NCBI GenBank assembly: GCA_029834535.1 | Contig: JAQMWT010000670.1 | Location: 372,001-436,000, forward strand | Length of the DNA stretch: 64,000 nt | Direction of reading: 5' to 3' | From: Chrysophaeum taylorii | Taxonomy: Eukaryota; Sar; Pelagophyceae; Pelagomonadales; Pelagomonadaceae | Shown: positions 11,832 through 22,362 of the stretch, piece by piece | Position numbering within the stretch: the first letter of the stretch is position 1 | Layout of the letters: each line of letters opens with the position of its first letter | The notes under the pieces: generated by a model | The model's database searches: none | Told to the model about the DNA's origin: nothing | What the model saw: the letters and a program-made list of their open reading frames with translations, nothing else | Made by a program: the position numbers and the translations under genes

Positions 11832-11930
11832 CCTATAGGACCTGCCATTGACATTGCTGTGACCTGGCATTATCCTATAGGACCTGCGATTGACTTTGCA
11901 CTCTGACCTGGCACAATGATTTGTAAATCA
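11832..11930. repeat. Tandem CCTATAGGAC repeat
   Basis: Two copies of a roughly 42-bp unit begin with the palindrome CCTATAGG (11832-11839 and 11874-11881), each followed by ACCTG(C)-ATTGAC and later GACCTGGCA. The same CCTATAGGAC head recurs near 33.3 kb. Confidence 0.7.
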
Positions 11931-12465
11931 AATCAAATCAAATGAATGAGATGAAATGAATGACCACCCCCCCCGGCGCGGCGCTGGGGCACTCGCCGTC
12001 TTTCGCCTCCCAGCGCGAGGGAGGCGTGGACTCCTTGTGTTAAGTGGGCGGGCGACAACAATGGACGGCGCCAAGTGGGCGTGTGCTGCGGGGTGGCCGT
12101 GTGGTAGTACGCTGGCTGGCGACTCCCCCCAAACTCGTCGCGTGGCCCCCACAAATTACTGCAACAAAAACTTTCCTTGACCGTAAAAGGTACCTGTAGT
12201 TGCAAGTCTCACAGAAACATAGATTGTACACCAAAAAAATAATACAGATACTTTACCTTCTGACTCGAGAAATGCCCATTTGGCGGTAGGTGCACGAAGA
12301 CCCACCCCATAGGAAGGAAAGAAAAAGAAAGAAAGAAAGAAAGTGCTAATTTTGTTGTTGGAAGTCCTTTAGGATTGATTACAAAAGGAACCGCTTGCTG
12401 GCAACGACGACGACGACACTTAGCCGCGTCCACAGCCACGGTCGCCAGTTGTTCTTGATTCGCGC

Positions 12466-12561
12466 AAAATCCTGCTTCAGGTCGTCGATGATGAACTCAC
12501 GAACTGGCCGTTCAAAATCCTGCTTCAGGTTGTCGATGATGAACTCACGAACTGGCCGTTC
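12466..12561. repeat. 48-bp tandem duplication
   Basis: Two adjacent 48-bp copies differing at one base (GGTCGTCG versus GGTTGTCG), at 12466-12513 and 12514-12561. They lie downstream of the translin/TRAX gene's 3' end. No function is apparent. Confidence 0.9.
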
Positions 12562-12982
12562 GCGTCGACGAAAGGCGGAAGCATCGCATTGCGCGATACG
12601 ACGATTCTGAACGTTCGAGGCACCATCAGAGAGAGAGAGAGGCGACTCGACTCGACTCGACTCGATTCGGTTCGGTTCGGTTCTTCTTCTCGGAGGTGCT
12701 GCCGTCGAGCACCAGCCAGCCGCTCCTCGTGGTAGGTACCTTTCTTTCATATAAGTTCAGTACATACTCTGGGGGTTAGGTAGGTCGGGCTCCGAAGAGC
12801 CCTCTCCCTCCTTCGGAGCCCTCCCTCCTTCGGAGCTCCCCCGAACGAACGGAACGGGATCACGGGATCACGGGATCAAGTTGGAGAGAGAAGAGGGTGT
12901 AGAGGTAGTTGTCGGCGCAGTAGTACATCTCGCCCCTACACCACCCGAACGAAACGTGGCGCACAATAAAAAGAAAGACCCA

Positions 12983-14293
12983 TCAAGCGTCGTGATTGTC
13001 GTCGTCATCACGCGCCGACGATCGCGCCGCTGGCTCGCCGTCACCAAAGGCGGCAGAATGGGGGCGCTTGTTGTTGGACGCCGCGAAGGCGAGATCGTAG
13101 TTGATGGTCTCGAGCTTGCGGACGGCCGTGCGGAGGGCGTCAGTTTTTTTGGCGAGTTTCGGGGGCAAGTCGCCCAGCAGAGTAAACTGTTCGAGAATCG
13201 CGACAGAGGTCGCGTAAATTTGGTTTACTCTGTCTACGTCCCTGTTTGTCGCCGCCAGGACAGCGACTCTCCCGAGTTCGCCCGTGAGGTCCGCGACTCC
13301 CCCGAGGTACTCCTCGGGCGTCAAAGGAAGCCCGAGTTCCATCGAATCCGAAATTCTTTTTGGATCGACGAGCCAAGCGCGAAAGAGCGCCGCCTCCGCC
13401 CACTCTTCGAGGCATGGACTGCAGCTCCTTCGCAGCGAGGGAAAGGGTGCGACCAGGTCGTCCAACATACCTCTGGCCTGGCCGGCCGACGTGGCGATGA
13501 GGCGCTCGGCGCCCCTAAAGTCTTGACGGTGCAGCGCGAAGATCGCCTGCTTGGCGCCTTTTTGAACATCCCTCGACTTCTTAATAACCAGCTCTCGCGC
13601 TGCGTCCTGCGCGTCGTACCTTTCCTTGATCGCCGCGAGGTCGAGCGACGCCGCCTCGACGTGGGGAGCCGGCCTGCCAACGAGCGACTGCTCGTACAAA
13701 AGATCGGTCAGCGTTCTTAGAGCGTACTTCAAGCCGTCGAATTTACGACGGAGAGGACCATTGCGAAAATCGAATTCGACGAGGCTCGTCTGGAGACCGT
13801 CGACGGCCGCGCGGCAGACCGCGACGCTCTGCACGTCGCCGCACGTGGCGCGTCGCGTCGCGTACCTCGCGAGTTCCTGCGCCGCCCCCGTCAGTCCAGC
13901 CAAATAGTCTTCGTCCTCGAGAAACGGAGACTGCTCCGGGAACGATCCCGTGTCGAGGAAGGAGAGCGTCGCCTCCACCGTTGCGAGGGCCTCCGAGCTC
14001 CCTTCGCCGCGGACCTTGGCGACAGAATTGCGCGAGGCATCGAGGTCGCCAACGTGAAACTGCACGAGGGCCGCCCTGCAATGCGCTCCGATCCGCCGCG
14101 ACCTCGCCTGCGTCGCCTCGAACACCGCCTGCTCGGCGGCGAGAGCCTCGCCGATCCCGCGCCACTCGAGACTCAGTCGTTCCACGACTGCAGGACCAGC
14201 GACCCGCATCCCCAGCCGAGCGATGATGATGATCCCGACCAAGTCGGGGTTTGGATGACTATAGTACCTAGCTCCAGCAGGGATATAGGTCAT
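12983..14293 (-). CDS. Tandem translin-TRAX protein (single-chain C3PO candidate)
   Basis: Translin and TRAX normally assemble as separate chains into the C3PO ribonuclease, which clears the siRNA passenger strand and trims tRNA. Here one 436-residue protein holds two translin-superfamily domains. Domain 1 (about residues 36-205) ends with FDFRNGPLRRKFDGLKYAL, the translin C-terminal signature. Domain 2 (about 214-406) has CLEEWAEAALFRAWL, LGLPLTPEEYLGGVADLTGEL and KTDALRTAVRKLETINYDL. The spaced acids in LEEWAEA and in DLTGEL match positions that are catalytic or near-catalytic in TRAX, so domain 2 may be the active half. The tail is acidic. The first 30 residues are uncertain: an intron may lie there, and ATGs also occur at about 14209. 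Confidence 0.8.
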   Translation of the reverse strand: MTYIPAGARYYSHPNPDLVGIIIIARLGMRVAGPAVVERLSLEWRGIGEALAAEQAVFEATQARSRRIGAHCRAALVQFHVGDLDASRNSVAKVRGEGSSEALATVEATLSFLDTGSFPEQSPFLEDEDYLAGLTGAAQELARYATRRATCGDVQSVAVCRAAVDGLQTSLVEFDFRNGPLRRKFDGLKYALRTLTDLLYEQSLVGRPAPHVEAASLDLAAIKERYDAQDAARELVIKKSRDVQKGAKQAIFALHRQDFRGAERLIATSAGQARGMLDDLVAPFPSLRRSCSPCLEEWAEAALFRAWLVDPKRISDSMELGLPLTPEEYLGGVADLTGELGRVAVLAATNRDVDRVNQIYATSVAILEQFTLLGDLPPKLAKKTDALRTAVRKLETINYDLAFAASNNKRPHSAAFGDGEPAARSSARDDDDNHDA

Positions 14294-14299
14294 TTTCAA

Positions 14300-15711
14300 G
14301 AGTTTTTATAGTGGGACAAAAAAGCTCTTCTCTTCTTAACGTCGCCGCCGCCGCCGCCGCGTCATTCATCCTGATCGCCACGTGGCTACTACGTTTGTGT
14401 CGCTCTCGACGACGTGTGTGTCGGTGGTCAATGCCCAAGGAGTCTGAGAGGCGCTTGATCCGAGCGGATGATTGGCTCGCGGCGTCTTTGGCGTGGCAAT
14501 TTGACGACGACGACGACGACGACCTCGAGCGGCGGACAACGCACGGCTGTGCCTCGAAGAAGCATGGGTCCCACATCTTCTTGATTTCGCGAGCCATCAT
14601 CAGTGTCGATGATATATTGGCCATTTCCTCAGCCTTTTTTTAGGCTCTGTGCCTACCGCGACGCTCGACCGCGGCTTGTCCGGAGATGATTCGGCGAGGT
14701 CAAGACACCCCCTCTCGCGTAATATTACTAGCGAAAAGAACAACGGCAAAAAAAAAAAAAAAGGGTCGATGTCAGCGCCGCAAACTTAGAACAGCCACTC
14801 GCGATACCTCACCAGTTCGACGATTATTTTTTGCCGTGCGCATCACGAGAGCGAGCGCCTCGGGACCGCAATCCGACGATCGCTCGCCACTAAAACCGGA
14901 TTTTTTTTTGTTGTTTACGCTCGATGATGTGTGTCGTTTGATAAAAAAAGGCTCGACCGATTCGTCGAGATGGAATCAGCATCGTCGGGCGAGCGTCATA
15001 GACGGCGGGCTCTCCGCCGCAACGCGTTGGGCCCGAGGGCGTTTGGCCCCCACGATGCCGCGCGGGTACTTACAATCGACGCGCCCACCATACTTATTAC
15101 GAGCTTAGCGAGACGCGCCGCGCGCTCTACAGCACATTCAGCGTCAATCGAGCTCGCGGTCCGGGTCGCTTCACACACATCGCAGAATACAGCCCATATC
15201 GCAAGTGTCGGCATCGCGGGCACTGCTGGTGGTGTTGATTGAGGACGTCAACACCCTAAACTAAACGCGACGACTGGGGAATGCAAGAACACGAGGTGGT
15301 GTGAGGAAACACGGTACTAAGACCAGGATGAACCGAGTTTATTGTTGCGGCAAGGCAAATTACTTCTTCTTCTTCTTCTTGTTGGAGTGAGCCGCGTTAC
15401 TAATGTCCGAAACCATAATCACTCTGCAACATTTCATGCAATATGGAAAAGTCCCTGCTCTTATTTAATTTATTAACAAGCGAAGGTAGCAAGTGATGAT
15501 GAGAGATTCCACCGTACGAGAGATGAGAGAGAGATCTCGGAAACCTCGACGACGTTGGAATAAATAAATAAATAAATAAATAAATATATAAGTGCGCGCG
15601 CGGTCGTTCGGGTCGCGCGATAGATAGATTGGTAGATAGGCAGACAGACAGAGAGACAGAGAGAGAGAGAGACAGACTATGGCAATATGAAACAATGGAT
15701 CCAGTGGTCCT
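14300..15711. other. Spacer with possible small ORFs and ATAA microsatellite
   Basis: No gene is firmly supported. A minus-strand frame at about 15214-14996 begins MPTLAIWAVFCDVCEA and could be a small protein. Poly-A near 14748-14762, TTC repeats near 15363-15380, an (ATAA)n run at about 15559-15586 and GA/CA-rich repeats at about 15620-15676 are present. Confidence 0.4.
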
Positions 15712-17418
15712 TCAATGCGAGGGCGGTTCCTCGACGAAGGCGGTGACGGCGTCCCAGAGCGTGGAGATGAGGGCCTTTGAAGACATGGACTTTCCGAGCT
15801 TGCAGACGAGGCGTGAGTCGTCAACCTTGGAGGCCGAGGCGGAAACGAAGAGGAGATTGCGTTGGTTGTAGAGGCCGAGAAGAAGGGAGTGGGCAAGGAG
15901 GGCGGTCCGGAGGTTGGTGCCGGTCTCGGTGACAACTTGGAAGTTGTCGTTCAAGGTGAGGATGTTCTCGTCCATGAGGACGACGATAGGCTTCCGCGAG
16001 AGATGCCAGAGCTCTCCTAGGATCGCAGAGAGGCCAAAGGCGTCGGCAGGCTTGGAGAGGGCGCGGAGGTCGATACCGTGGCGCCTAAACTGTTTGACCG
16101 AGAGGGAGCAGATCATCTCGGAGTCCTCGACGAGGACCCATTTGAAATTCCCGTAGTCTCGCGAGGATTCTGTTCTTGGTTCTACGGAGGAGGAAGCGAC
16201 TGGCTCGCAACAAACTTGGAGTTTGACGGTGAAGGTGTCGTCGGACTCGGTGAAGTCGACGGGGATGAGGAAGTCGGCGCCGACCTTTTGAAGAGCCCGG
16301 AGGCCAGTCTTGTTTGATCTCGGGAGATCTGGGTTGGTCACTTTGGCGTTGGTGACGGTGATCGCCGAGGGGTCGACGACGACGACCGCGCGCGCCCCTC
16401 CGTGCTTGAGGATGTTGGAGGCAATGTCCTGGAGGAAGTTAACTTGGAGGATCGAGTAGGGGACGCGTGCGCCCGCCTCGTCGAAGAAGAGGAGGGAGTC
16501 GTCGCCGCAGAAGCACGATACTTCGTGGGAAAAGGCGAACTCCGTCTCGAAGAGAGCGCGTGCCGTCACGGGGTCCTGGGGCAAGTTGTTGAAGTGGCGT
16601 CGCCGGATGTCGAGCCTAATACGAACGAATAAAAAAAATGTTCTTCGCGAGCACTCTCACTCGAACTGCCAGCTGTCGAGGTTAGTCTTGAGCTGGTCGT
16701 AGTCGCCGTTCTCCAACAAGAGGCGGTTGATTCTGAGTTTGTTCCCGAAGCGGTGATCGATGATTTCCTTTTCAAACTTGCGTTGTTTGGCTTCGACGTC
16801 GATTTTCGAGAGGCGGGCGAGGCGCGTGGTCGCCTCTGCTTGCGCTCGGTCGTAGTGATATCGCGTCACCGCCAACAACAAGAAGGATAGGGTGTTGATG
16901 ACGACGACCCCCCAGAGCAAGTAGGTCTGGTGCGCGGAGAAGTCGACGATCTGCGACGTGTACTCGGTCACGACCTCCTCGGCGCTCTTCTCCAATTTGA
17001 GCCACGCCGCCCAAGACATCAACTGCTCGTCGTACGCCAAAAAGGAATCAACGTCGGCCTCGAGGTCTTCGAGCCGCGCCTCGAGGGGCGCGTCCTCGGC
17101 GTCTCGCAAGTTGTGCGCGAACATCTTCGTCAACGTCGCGTGCTTCGCCTTTATCATTCGAAAGCTCCTATCTACTTCCAGTTCGTCGTAGGACCGGTTC
17201 AAGTAAGACGCAACCTTGTGAAAGAGAGCTCGCCGCACGAGCCGCTGGGTCCGCATGCGTTGGAGCCCGAGCTTGTTGGCGAACGACACGTTGCCCGCAA
17301 GCAGCTGCAGCATGCCGCACACCACGAAGGCTCCCGCCAGGCAAATAAAGTTCATCGTCGTCGCCGCGTGGCTGCGCGACACGGGGGTCTGCGGCGGCGC
17401 GACGCGAAAACTACACAT
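15712..17418 (-). CDS. Membrane hybrid histidine kinase
   Basis: Two exons (17418-16661 and 16615-15712) join across a 45-nt GT-AG intron to give 553 residues. Two transmembrane segments (about 22-42 and 168-193) bracket a helical sensor domain. The H-box is DHRFGNKL with His222. An N-box-like QDIASNILKHGG (Asn320) and ITVTNA then TGLRALQK stand in for the D and G boxes of the ATPase. A C-terminal receiver follows: VLVEDS (acidic pocket), phosphoacceptor Asp468 in VVLMDEN, FVSAS, and Lys528. The protein should autophosphorylate and relay to its own receiver, but the D and G boxes are degenerate (no DxGxG), so activity is uncertain. A TGACGTCG site lies 72 bp upstream. Confidence 0.8.
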
Positions 17419-17489
17419 TCCTCCGTCGTCGGAATTCAGCTATATAGCTTAACTCGAACTTTACAGACAGCTTGATGCCGCCAACCTGC

Positions 17490-17497
17490 CGACGTCA
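17490..17497 (-). promoter_or_regulatory. CRE/bZIP-like site TGACGTCG
   Basis: TGACGTCG on the minus strand, 72 bp before the start codon of the histidine kinase gene. The TGACGT core is bound by bZIP factors, including the aureochromes of stramenopile algae. Confidence 0.4.
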
Positions 17498-17499
17498 CG

Positions 17500-18190
17500 A
17501 ATTCTGTCTGGCAGTATACTCGCCCTCCTCCCTTAATTGTTCACGGTGTGTCACATTAGGAGATCACCAAAAAATTTCAAAACCTCAACGTTGAAGATTG
17601 TGCGTCTGGGCAACAACTATCTTTACTCTCTTCGTCTTTCTTTAATCCATGATTGGTGTGAATGTCCTGATGAACGGCGGCGTGATTGGTGTGAGGCAGC
17701 AGCATCGCCTTAAAAATGGCGGTCGGTATCCCTCCCGTTCAGCAGGCGTGCTGAAAGGCGGGGCATCGTCGAACGAACTAAGGAAGGAACGAAGATCCGC
17801 GCGACCCTACACATTGGTCGCCCTCGTCATAATCTTTACACTACTAATTGGGAGGTGTTGTCTGTCTGTCTCTAAAGGTCGCGACTGCTGCGAAGAGGGG
17901 GGTGTGTGTGGGGAGCATGTCTCTAAAGGTCGCGACTGCTGCTAAGAGGGGGTGTGGGTTTACGCCGAGAAGAACTTACTACGGTTAGAGATTGGGACTA
18001 CTTATACTGATGACCAGGTGAACGAACTTATTCGGGAACAGGTAACTTCTTCTTCTTCTTATTATTAGTGGGGTTGGAAATTGGGGGGTGAACTTCTTCT
18101 TATTAGTGGCCGGCCTCCAGTTGTTGTTGTTCTTACTACAACAAAAGATGAATAATCCCCGATTGTTCCTTCCCCCTTATTAGGAAGGAA
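17500..18190. other. Intergenic region with remnants of the 33-63 kb repeat family
   Basis: No gene. Two partial copies of a unit containing TCTCTAAAGGTCGCGACTGC then AAGAGGGGG (about 17871-17912 and 17919-17955) resemble the TTTAAATGTCGACTGCTAAG units at 34-35 and 59-63 kb. GTTAGAGATTGGGACTA and ACCAGGTGAAC (about 17982-18020) resemble the iterons of those cassettes. TTC and TTA simple repeats follow. Confidence 0.6.
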
Positions 18191-18197
18191 GAAGGTT

Positions 18198-19346
18198 ATG
18201 AGACGACGACTACGAAAGGTGTCCGCGCGGCTGACGGGGCGGCATCACGCCTTTTCTGCTTCCTCGAGCAGCAGCTCCGTCGTGAAGGAAGAGGAGCCCG
18301 GTGTGGTGGTGGAGATCCCGGTTTCGAGCACGAAGGGGTCCGAGTCCGAGGAAGAGGAGAAGTGGACGACGCTGGAACGCGGAGAGTGGCCCGGAACATT
18401 TTCGGATGCGCCGGGGTCGACCTTCCGCGTCCGGCAAGTTGGATACCCGAAAACCCCGAAAGCGGCGTCGGGCGAGGGCTTTTATCGCGTTGTCGGCGTC
18501 GACATACTCCGAGCGAACAATCGGCGAGACAATTTGGTGGAAAACGGTATCGTACGACTCCCTCTGGGCGATAATTGCAGCTTCCCGCCGCGATGGCTTG
18601 TTGTGAACGCCCAGCTTCCCGACGAGACGGGACCAGTTTTCTCGAGACCACCGCCCGACGCCGACGGCAAGTGTCACTCGATCGCGTTGATCTGCGAACT
18701 CACGGAATCGGGGAAGAAGAGGCTCGAGACGTCCGAACCTGCAGCTCGCCTCTTCATCGATTTCCTGCGCGCCGCACCCTCCGAGCCGCGCGAGGAACCG
18801 GATTTTCGGGGGAGATTCAAGGTTATCGTCGGGGTGAAAGACCCGAAAGATCTGCCGGCGATCGCGAGGTCCTACAACTACAAGCCAGCGCTCATTACCA
18901 AGTCCGGGAGTCTCAATCTCTTCCGCGACGTCATGGAGATGAATGTATCCGTCTTCCGGTTTGGCTACTCTTCGAGGTCGGGACTCTCTCTTTTAACGGC
19001 GCGCTTCGCCGCGCTCGTCCTCGACGTCGCGTTTCTGCTCGAAGGCCGTTCGGACGCCGAGCTCCCGGAATGCGTCCTCGCGGCCGCCACGCTGCACAAC
19101 TGCGGCTACGACCTCGCGCGCCCCATGCCGCCCCCCCGCCCGGTGGCCGCCAAGAAAAAGAAGAAAAAGCGAAAGAAAAAACGCAAGAGCCCTCGGCCCG
19201 CCGGCCATTCCTCCCCCGCTCTCGTCCCGCCGCCGCCGCCCCCGGACCCCAAACCCGGCCTTCCAGACAAGCCCCACGGCCCCCTCGACGCCCTCTGGGC
19301 GGCCGTGCTGCCCGCGGCCTGCCACGCGAGGCAGCCAAACCCCTAA
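18198..19346 (+). CDS. DUF1336 (EDR2 C-terminal-like) protein
   Basis: A 382-residue protein in one exon. Residues of about 55-310 follow the DUF1336 pattern found at the C-terminus of plant EDR2 and in many protist proteins: W near the start, FRVRQVGYPKTPKAASGEGFY, WLVVNAQLP, RGRFKVIVGVKD, YNYKPALITKSGS, MEMNVSVFRFGYSS, LDVAFLLEG and the ELPE-like motif AELPECVL. The domain usually acts at membranes with lipid-binding modules; here no START or PH domain precedes it, only a Ser/Glu-rich N-terminus. The C-terminus is Lys-rich and then Pro-rich. Family identity is secure; cellular role is not. Confidence 0.85.
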   Translation: MRRRLRKVSARLTGRHHAFSASSSSSSVVKEEEPGVVVEIPVSSTKGSESEEEEKWTTLERGEWPGTFSDAPGSTFRVRQVGYPKTPKAASGEGFYRVVGVDILRANNRRDNLVENGIVRLPLGDNCSFPPRWLVVNAQLPDETGPVFSRPPPDADGKCHSIALICELTESGKKRLETSEPAARLFIDFLRAAPSEPREEPDFRGRFKVIVGVKDPKDLPAIARSYNYKPALITKSGSLNLFRDVMEMNVSVFRFGYSSRSGLSLLTARFAALVLDVAFLLEGRSDAELPECVLAAATLHNCGYDLARPMPPPRPVAAKKKKKKRKKKRKSPRPAGHSSPALVPPPPPPDPKPGLPDKPHGPLDALWAAVLPAACHARQPNP

Positions 19347-20133
19347 TCGTCTGTCTGTCTTTCTTTCTTTCTTTCTTTAAGTCTCCTCTCCTAGAGTCTC
19401 CTGCGACGAATCTGCGAACGAGCGAGACGAAGGACTGGAGTAGGAGCCGATTGGTCTCTCTCTGTCTGTCTGGGGAGATAAGGATTCGCGGCGTGCACAT
19501 GATATAAACCCATTTCCCAGTTCTTACATATTCAAACATGCTTCGCTGGGACCTCTTTCTTTCTCTCTTTCTCCGATGACAACAAACAACAAGGGCGTCG
19601 TTTACAGACATTGCGGTGATCATCATCATCGAAGTGGCCGAGCGGCGACCACAGATTCAGTCGTCGACCGGCAACATAACATCAGATTATGATGCGCTGT
19701 TTGAGACGAGACGAGACGAGACAAGACAAGACCAGACAAGACGAGACGAGACGCCTTGGGTCTCATGTCCTCCGGAACCACGAGTTGGTCGGTGCTCAGG
19801 GAGACCCAACACTCGACGAAGCGACGAGCGGACTAGTTTTGATGGTTTTCGCGGGGAAATGAGGTCGGACTTGGTGGGGATGCGACCGTACTTGTCTCGG
19901 AGATCCCTTGCGCATGCATGCCCAGTCGTCGTCGCTCAGGAGGTTTTACTTTTGGCCCCCGGTCGTGACGACGTTGGCAGCTGATATGATGCGGCCCTGC
20001 GAGAAAAGCTTTCGGCAGGTAGCGCGCCGATTCGAAGCTCGCGTTTTCTGGTTGCCTTCTTTTCGATTCGCGTGGCGACACGTTGCCAAGAGGTCAAATT
20101 TGAGGGGCTCTCTCTCTGTCTGTGGCAAATCAG
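19347..20133. other. Spacer with microsatellites
   Basis: No gene recognised. TTTC repeats at about 19360-19380 and a GAGAC/AAGAC pentanucleotide array at about 19707-19754. Confidence 0.6.
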
Positions 20134-20141
20134 TGACGTCA
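20134..20141 (+). promoter_or_regulatory. CRE/bZIP-like palindrome TGACGTCA
   Basis: A perfect TGACGTCA palindrome 22 bp before the ATG at 20164, a core-promoter distance. Confidence 0.5.
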
Positions 20142-20163
20142 AGTCGCTTTGTTTCTCGAAAGA

Positions 20164-20982
20164 ATGACCAAGAAGTATGGGGCGATAGATGAACCCGAGG
20201 CGAGGCCCGCGCGGTGGTGGTGGATCAAGGCCCCCATCGTGGCGTGCGTGGTATTGGTGGTCGCCGCCATCGGCATCGTGGAGACCCGACGACCGGATGC
20301 TCGCCTCGACGACTCGTCGACCGAAGAGTTGTGGGAGGTCCAAGCGTACGCACAGCTGATCCACGCAGAGAAGCACCAGATGCTCGAATGGGGGCTTTTT
20401 TGCATCTCGGTGCTAACGACGACCGACGCGTGCCTCGACTACGACGCCTTCTGTCCCACCCATTGCGCGCCGGGTTCTAGATGCCACGACGTCTGCGGTC
20501 ACGCGTGCGTCGACGCGCCGTCCTGGGGCGCGACATGCATGCTGCGGTCGCTGGGGACCTGTAGTAGTCGAAAAATTCCGCCCTTCGCGCCGCCAAACAC
20601 CACGGCGTCGACTGTTGACGACTTCTTTTTATCGAATTGCGCTGCGCGCGCCGCGTGCGTCGCGTGCGACGGCATGCAAAGCTGGGGCTGCCAACGGGCC
20701 CTCGGTCTCGCAACCTCGGAAGTTGTCGACGCCTCCTTCGAGGATCCCTACGAAATCCCCGATCGCTACACCCCCCCGCACTTCACGCCCCACGGCTCCA
20801 CTTTGCACGCCAAGGTTCCCACGACCGATCTCTTCGGCTTTTCCAAACCGATCTGGGACCGCATTCCCCACATCTTCGAGTCGCACTCGAAAGTGTCCAA
20901 CCTCTGCGACGGCCCGCGCCACCTCCCCGCACCCCCGAAAGTCACCCAAAAACCCAACGTCGGCTCGCCGACCGTGCTATAA
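20164..20982 (+). CDS. Cys-rich single-pass membrane protein
   Basis: A 272-residue protein from the first ATG to TAA. A short cytosolic N-terminus with basic and Trp residues is followed by one strong membrane helix (APIVACVVLVVAAIGIV, about 28-44), giving type II topology. The luminal part contains about fifteen Cys in clusters such as CLDYDAFCPTHCAPGSRC, HDVCGHACVD and CAARAACVACDG, which implies a disulphide-bonded extracellular or Golgi domain. The C-terminal third is Pro-rich. No known family was recognised. A TGACGTCA site lies just upstream. Confidence 0.65.
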   Translation: MTKKYGAIDEPEARPARWWWIKAPIVACVVLVVAAIGIVETRRPDARLDDSSTEELWEVQAYAQLIHAEKHQMLEWGLFCISVLTTTDACLDYDAFCPTHCAPGSRCHDVCGHACVDAPSWGATCMLRSLGTCSSRKIPPFAPPNTTASTVDDFFLSNCAARAACVACDGMQSWGCQRALGLATSEVVDASFEDPYEIPDRYTPPHFTPHGSTLHAKVPTTDLFGFSKPIWDRIPHIFESHSKVSNLCDGPRHLPAPPKVTQKPNVGSPTVL

Positions 20983-21069
20983 TTATTCCAACGGACGGAT
21001 GATGATGATAGCGGCGGCGGCGGCAACTTGTGCTGTACCCGCTTTTTTCGAGACCGAAAACAATTCAAT

Positions 21070-21369
21070 TCAACGCGGCCGAAGACGAAGAACCTTGGCA
21101 GCCTCGAGCTCCTTTTCGTAGGCCTCTCTGATTTGTGTCGGTGTTTGACCGGTCGGCGTCGGCCGTTCGAGCCCACCGCAATTCTGACCAAAGCACTCAC
21201 CCTTCTCGTTACAGACGCAGAACTCGCCGCCGGGCACGGGAAAAGCGCCCACAGGAAGCGCAACGGACAAGGGGATCGCGGCGACGAATTCGCGGCGCCC
21301 GATAATGGGACTCAGCGCTACCACCATCGTCGGCAACAACAACAACATCATCATAGATAATGTTCTCAT
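21070..21369 (-). CDS. Small Cys-containing protein with plastid lumen-like bipartite leader
   Basis: A 99-residue protein. The N-terminus is a signal peptide (LMMMMLLLL-type core ending VVALSP), directly followed by a twin-Arg and second hydrophobic stretch (GRREFVAAIPLSVALPVGAFP). Such a double leader is what complex-plastid algae use to send proteins to the thylakoid lumen. The mature part is about 55 residues with FCVCNEKGECFGQNCGG (four Cys) and a helical basic tail. Function unknown; targeting is inferred from the leader. Confidence 0.6.
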   Translation of the reverse strand: MRTLSMMMLLLLPTMVVALSPIIGRREFVAAIPLSVALPVGAFPVPGGEFCVCNEKGECFGQNCGGLERPTPTGQTPTQIREAYEKELEAAKVLRLRPR

Positions 21370-21487
21370 CTTAGGGTTATGATGAATAGGGTTTCAAAGG
21401 TCTGGCCTAATCAGTAGTAGCCTAAAAAAACCCGCGTTGAGTCTCGAGAGGCGGTGGCAGTCTCGACTTTACTTTCTTTCGGTGCGC

Positions 21488-22362
21488 TTAGAGGGGTTGC
21501 ATCGTAACGACCTCGGAACGCATGTCGATGATCTTAGTGGATGCGTTGAAGTCGACGGCGTGCGGCGCGCCCGCTGCTGCCAGATTACCTGGGGCGTTGG
21601 GGAACATGCCCGGTTCGACCTTGCCGCACATGGGGACACAGCAGCTATCGTAGCAGCAGCACATGGGCTCCTTGCGAACGACGTGCTTCACGTATACGGC
21701 TTCTTGATAGATGGCGCAGGTCTGGCAGCAGTAGTGCGCACAACCTGCGAAGACAGACAAGAGCGGAGTCACCACCACCACCACCACCACCAAAATATTG
21801 TTTGGCGAAATGGCGACAGAGAGACACTGGGCGTGCAAGCGCAGCAACAGTCGGAAGTTGGGAGACCGTATTTGGTGCCGAGGGCTTCGCGCGACGTGCA
21901 AGTGATGCATGGCACGATATTGACGAAAGGAGAGCAGAGGCAGAGGCCGAACGAGTTCATGACGATCTGAACGGCGTAGGAGACGAGCCCAAAGGGCAAG
22001 ACGCAGCCGAGCGAATACGAGAAACCGACGGGACAGCAGCACGACGGCATCTCGATCGCGGCCATGATGTCAGCGTACGCGCAATAGGGGCAGAACCTAC
22101 GACGACGGCGTCGGCGAACCGACGTTGCTTTGGCGGCGCCGGGAACGGCACGTCGCGTAGCAGCAAAGCGCGCAATCGCGCGAGCACTGACAACCATCCC
22201 AGCAACACAAGTCCGAAATGTAATTGCTCGGATTTGCCGGTGCGCCGCCGCCCGTCGACACGACCACGCCCGTGACGAGAGCCGCGCCTAAGTCGGGGAT
22301 TCGTTCAGATACTCAAACGTCTTACCTCCCGCGGGAGGATCCACTTTTTCGTTCGAGTTCAT
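21488..22362 (-). CDS. PLAC8 (cornifelin-like) Cys-rich protein, four exons
   Basis: Four exons (22362-22326, 22287-22152, 22096-21828, 21744-21488) join in frame with GT-AG introns of 38, 55 and 83 nt into 232 residues beginning MNSNEKVDPPAG. The PLAC8 domain shows clustered Cys: SDLCCWDGCQCSRDCALCC, FCPYCAYADI, SCCCPVGFS, then KYGLPTSDCCCACTPSC-HYCCQTCAIYQEA, the usual R-KYG-I-G...CC...CA-CQE pattern. Hydrophobic stretches between the clusters (CVLPFGLVSYAVQIV) suggest membrane association. Family members affect metal resistance, calcium flux or organ size in other lineages; the substrate here is unknown. Confidence 0.8.
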
